Source: Watersipora subatra (Eukaryota; Bryozoa; Gymnolaemata; Cheilostomatida; Watersiporidae). From it: a stretch of DNA of 64,000 bases. The stretch lies in assembly GCF_963576615.1 (NCBI RefSeq), contig NC_088714.1, forward strand, positions 26,222,558 to 26,286,557. Direction: 5' to 3'. Shown here one piece after another: positions 61,001-64,000 of this stretch; position 1 is the stretch's first letter; every line of letters begins with the position of its first letter. A program made the position numbers and the translations under genes. The notes beneath the pieces were generated by a model that was not told where the DNA came from, did not search any database, and saw only the letters and a program-made list of their open reading frames with translations.

Positions 61001-63535
61001 CCATTTGAATTGATTTGAAGAGATTTCCTATGTATACCATTATAATGCAGATTTTGGTAAAAAAAATCATACCGTTCACAGATATTCAATAGCAATATTT
61101 GGTGATGTTACCGAAAATTATAGACAAATATTTTTATCTCAATTGTGGAAAGATACGCTCATCCTAGACTTTTGTGTCATAAAGGAAGGCTTTCAAGATT
61201 ATTGTATCCGAAAAAAGATTTTGTGAGTTTGTTTTTTGTTTTACTTTTGAGGCATCATGCAACCCAATTAGAAAGTTCGCTGCATAAATGACCCGTTGGA
61301 ACCATTTTGCATAGATTTTATCAATTTGTGGTTTGAGAAATCTTTCAGGCAGCTTGTCGGCTTCTAAATGATTTGGTTTGTCAGCAAAACATTTCTGGTG
61401 ACGCAAATTGGCAGATGCTCCTACAAAAACTTCAAGTTGTAATTCTCTGATTGGTACCATAGTGGAGTAGATTGATCCCACAGTGTAAAACATCACAAGT
61501 ATGAAGGAGTTAGACAAACGGATGGAAAATGCCTTTGAATGCTTGCAGATGTCATTGTTATTCTTTATTTTAGATGGTCATCTATCTGGAGGCATGCGAG
61601 TCTGGCTCTATGTTTCAAAAACTCCTCCCTGACAATTTAAACAGTAGGTAATTTACTTTATCAATCACCACTCAGTTACACCCTAGCGTAACATCTGTGA
61701 TCACGCGGTTTATATGTTACAGTTTATGCCACAACCGCTGCCAACGCTAAAGAGTCAAGTTATGCCATCTACTTTGACAAGAAGCTCGACACCTATCTTG
61801 GAGATGTCTACAGCGTTAAATGGATGGAAAATGCTGATGTCGACAACCTGAACAAGGAGACATTAATGGCTCAATTTAGTAAGTATACGACATTATATGT
61901 AGTGTAATGTTACCTATGAATATGTTGTGAGGGTGTAATGCAGGATGTCTATATCATCGTATGTAGTGCAATGTTACTTAAATGTTGACTTGCAACAAAA
62001 TTCACATTACAGTTATTTGGTATCAAAAGATTCACCATGTCTTACTCTGCTGTGTTGTAGGTGCAAAATATGTGGAAATGTCATTACAAGCTCGTAAAAG
62101 CTCAAAAACAAACAGTTAATCGCAGCCATCACGAAAACGCTGTAGATTAGAATCCCTTTCCAAAATGGCTCAAATGGGACGTAATTGAACAAGATGGCTT
62201 CTGTTTACACTTTCATGCAACCTCATTCGTCGAAATATTTTCACAAATATACTTCATGCGTAAAACCATGTCTATTGTCATTACGCGTCTATTTCATCAT
62301 CGTCGTAATGCTGTTAATTTGAGCACTGATATCTCAAAACCTACCGAAAAATTTGTTTAATTTTTTAATCTTAATTCAAAGGAGTGCATATCATCCTCTG
62401 ATAAACATGAGGAGCCTGTTGGTCACCTGTGATAGTAGAAAATGCCACAGAAATTGTTCGCGCTGTTTGGCGAGAAGTACTGGGTCCTGTGATCAAATTA
62501 TGACTAGATGATTAGACCAGGCCGAAACAAAACTGTTAAGTCGCGAGCATCTATATTTGGTATGGGCTCTTCGGTAAAACCCGAAGTGTTTGTCATAAAC
62601 TAGTGCTATGAGAGGTTTTATATTGAGCCTTTTATTGGCCTTTCAATTCACATAATAACATCACGTGTCAAAACAATAACTAAATTGTTTGAGTACGTCC
62701 GACAAATAAACTAATTCTAACCTGTTGATTCCAACCTGGCAATTAACTGTTCGTTTTTAGCTTTTAAGAGCTTGTAATCACATTCCCACATATTTTGCAC
62801 CTACAACACAGTAGAGTAAGACGTGGTGAATCTTTTGATACCAAATAACTGTAATGTGAATTTTCTTGTAAGTCAACATTTAAGAATATGTTGTGAGAGT
62901 GTAATGCAGGAAGTCTATATCATCATATGTAATACAATGTTACTTATGAATATGTTGTGAAAGTATTAAAAAATGGGCTTCGACACAAATTGGACGTCGG
63001 AATGAATTAATTTTATATGTAAAAGCTTTATCGTGTTCATGAAATGGCTTATTATTCATCCTAGTTTATCATCATGTCAGTGTAGCTTGTAACAGTTGTT
63101 AAGTTCCTAGCCAGAGTTGTTAGATACGGTACTACGGGCAACTACAGGCAATCTGTCAGTAGTCTAATATAACTTTGTAGAGGAGGTAAAGAAAGAGACG
63201 AACACAAGTCATGTGATGGAGTATGGAGATATGAGCCTGAGCAAGCAGCCTGCTGGAGACTTTTTAGGCAACACTCCTAGCGCACGAAACATTTACTACC
63301 CTCACCTTCCTGTAGGTTTTCTTTTATACAGAAGTTGTGTGCACCTGGCAGATAGTGTATGAGATGTCTTAAGCGGATACGGCCGCATACACCCTCGTTT
63401 TCTTTGCACCTATTGTAGGATGACGCCGTGCCATCACCTGATGTGGATCTGCATATTCTTTCTCACAAGATTGCTGTAGCGACATCAGAGGAAGATAGAG
63501 TCGCACACCAGGAGAGACTTGTTCAGCTCATTCAC
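53413..63535 (+). CDS. LGMN: Legumain (asparaginyl endopeptidase), 3' end outside window
   Basis: Nine coding exons join in phase: 53413-53538, 54225-54322, 57129-57210, 58243-58328, 58667-58805, 61574-61643, 61723-61878, 63181-63311 and 63419-63535, giving 335 residues so far; the C-terminal part lies beyond the window. A short hydrophobic signal peptide ([17 protein letters not shown]) precedes the C13 peptidase domain: [47 protein letters not shown]. The catalytic His144 lies in NFVDHGAPG and the catalytic Cys185 in [33 protein letters not shown] and [10 protein letters not shown] follow, then the start of the pro-region. Legumains are lysosomal proteases cleaving after Asn, activated by autoprocessing at low pH (family knowledge). 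All catalytic residues visible are intact. The exon 3 donor GTTATT and exon 5 donor GTCAGT are weak. Introns are loaded with mobile DNA. Confidence 0.95.
53564..53627. repeat. Perfect 64-bp palindrome, no loop
   Basis: 32-bp arms meet at CCCCATGGGG (centre between 53595 and 53596) with no mismatch. The inner arm reads GATATACAGCCCCCAT. It begins 26 bp inside legumain intron 1. Confidence 0.95.
53637..53710. repeat. 74-bp palindrome with one mismatch, related core
   Basis: 37-bp arms meet at the same CCCCATGGGG centre (between 53673 and 53674). The only mispair is ATATGCAG versus the complement of CTGTATAT. The inner part ATGCAGCCCCCATGGGGGCT is nearly the same as in the palindrome 10 bp to its left; the outer arms differ (CCAGTGTGATAAATC). 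Confidence 0.95.
54769..54866. repeat. 21-bp repeat, about 4.5 units
   Basis: Unit AGTAATAAAGCTATGAACTTT with AAC/GGC variants in later units. Legumain intron 2. Confidence 0.9.
54889..55838. mobile_element. Outer element interrupted by a second transposon
   Basis: Left end AAAACCTCTATTTGAACGCC; right end in reverse AAAACCTCTATTTGAATGCC. Between them lie internal repeats of GGCACTGTATTTTTCA and GTGGCATTCA, plus the inserted element at 55045-55811. A fragment of this family is at 37852-37965. Confidence 0.75.
55045..55811. mobile_element. Nested DNA transposon, 767 bp
   Basis: Left end AAGGTCCAAACACACTAGGC; right end in reverse AAGGTGAAAACACACTAGGC. The inner sequence includes CACCATTCTCAAGATGGTGA, a small palindrome also present at 11360-11380. 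A partial inverted copy occupies 11270-11713. No transposase; superfamily unknown. Confidence 0.82.
56048..56570. repeat. Direct duplication, about 155 bp, copies 365 bp apart
   Basis: 56048-56205 and 56413-56570 share AAAAACTTGGTATGATTTTA, AATATCCTACATCTGTTTGT and GTTACGTTGCTGAGGAATGT with very few differences. Legumain intron 2; function unknown. Confidence 0.9.
57999..58029. repeat. (TA)n microsatellite
   Basis: 31 bp of TA in legumain intron 3, about 210 bp before exon 4. Confidence 0.97.
59105..59840. mobile_element. Foldback element with arms near 200 bp
   Basis: The left arm (about 59110-59345) and right arm (about 59595-59835) are reverse complements with scattered changes: AAAATAAAGTTTGGTCCACT or its variant, CCGCCCATAAATATGTGACG and AGCTTTTTAGGAACGGAA occur in both. 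The centre is unpaired. Legumain intron 5. Confidence 0.85.
59841..61573. other. Rest of legumain intron 5, nothing recognised
   Basis: 1.7 kb with no supported gene or repeat; a minus-strand 117-codon frame at 61164-61517 has no recognisable family. Confidence 0.45.
61905..62965. repeat. Three-unit tandem repeat (about 65 bp), middle unit holding an insertion
   Basis: Units share ATGTTACNTATGAATATGTTGTGA then GTGTAATGCAGGA and GTCTATATCATC. The second unit is split by the TTAA element. Legumain intron 7. Confidence 0.85.
61982..62879. mobile_element. TTAA-flanked foldback MITE, 898 bp
   Basis: Terminal inverted repeats of about 125 bp start ATGTTGACTTGCAACAAAAT (left) and, in reverse, ATGTTGACTTACAAGAAAAT (right). 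TTAA flanks each end (61978-61981, 62880-62883). The uninterrupted neighbour units read ACTTATGAATATG or ACCTATGAATATG, close to the reconstructed empty site. A TTAA target is characteristic of piggyBac-type transposition; the ends do not show the classic CCC start, so the class is open. A solo arm is at 3581-3713. Confidence 0.85.
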
Positions 63536-63539
63536 GTAT

Positions 63540-63768
63540 GTTTGCTTTTTACGTCTGCTATTTCTCTTTTATCCACTCTATCTTTACTTCCTTTATCTCT
63601 AACCTAATCCATCTTTTTTCACTTCCCTGCCTTGCTCTGTTTTTTCTCCCGCTACATTCCTTCTCGCCCTCCTTTTCTCTTCCTCCATCTCTTCTTACCC
63701 TTCTCTTTCTACCATTCTTTCTCTTTTCTTGTGTCTTCTCTTTTCCTCTTTCTTTTTTCTTTTATAGC
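63540..63768. repeat. Long polypyrimidine tract
   Basis: About 230 nt of nearly pure T/C on the plus strand, starting directly after the legumain exon 9 donor and ending TTTTATAG. It could serve as an extended acceptor tract, but the sequence after it (CATGCTTTAATATCC) does not look like legumain. Confidence 0.8.
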
Positions 63769-64000
63769 ATGCTTTAATATCCGAAGTTAGGATTAGCATA
63801 CATTGTGCAACATCAATATCGGGACCTCTACAGTATACAAATTTTCCTCCTCATGGTAGTATGGCACAACCGGTTAGCGCTGTACGTTCTTTTAAGAGAC
63901 TTTCTGACCTTGTATCAAGGTCAAATATTACTTTCAAGGAATTGCACATCATTTTATTGTCTTATGCAGGTTTTCTATGTTGTTGATCTCAATGCATATT

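Noticed and set aside
63770-63840. Tenth legumain exon after the polypyrimidine tract
   Set aside because: The frame after TTTTATAG has no resemblance to the legumain pro-domain and ends soon; the next exon probably lies beyond the window.

Overview
The window is nuclear DNA of an animal, most likely an invertebrate. It is AT-rich, and its genes are split into short exons with GT..AG introns of about 85 bp to 10.5 kb. Transposable elements and minisatellites fill most of the rest. The recognisable proteins (an HMG20-type HMG-box protein, CLPTM1 and legumain) are metazoan orthologues. A lophotrochozoan is a plausible guess, but the sequence does not prove it.

Five protein genes lie in strictly alternating orientation. 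(1) A coiled-coil protein, + strand, starts before the window and ends at 8529. (2) HMG20A/B-like chromatin protein, - strand, 19319 to 8948, seven coding exons. (3) CLPTM1, + strand, 28254 to 39726, twelve coding exons. (4) A leucine-rich-repeat protein with a cysteine-rich C-terminus, - strand, 52920 to 40679, eight coding exons. (5) Legumain, + strand, 53413 to beyond the window, nine coding exons visible. Genes 1/2 and 3/4 are tail-to-tail; genes 4/5 are head-to-head across about 490 bp. The genes share no evident pathway. Exon models were joined by hand from splice signals, reading phase and family similarity; every phase closes.

Mobile and repeated DNA: two LINE reverse-transcriptase remnants (2280-3010 minus, 26188-27790 plus); a tRNA-like SINE; a pogo/Tigger-type element; two hAT-type elements with 8-bp target duplications; three Harbinger-like MITEs; several foldback elements, one with a TTAA target duplication; and several other terminal-inverted-repeat elements. 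Tandem arrays have units of 19, 21, 23, 45, 46, 59 and about 65 bp.

The most unusual signal is that two minisatellites are built from splice sites. In CLPTM1 the end of coding exon 5 with its 5' splice site is repeated three more times into the intron. In the LRR gene the 3' splice site plus the first exon bases are repeated about twelve more times, giving a ladder of acceptor-like sites. Other notable items are twin near-perfect palindromes in legumain intron 1, a hAT insertion whose empty site is preserved in a paralogous repeat, a SINE abutting an HMG20 splice donor, and poly(A) signals of two convergent genes only about 10 bp apart.
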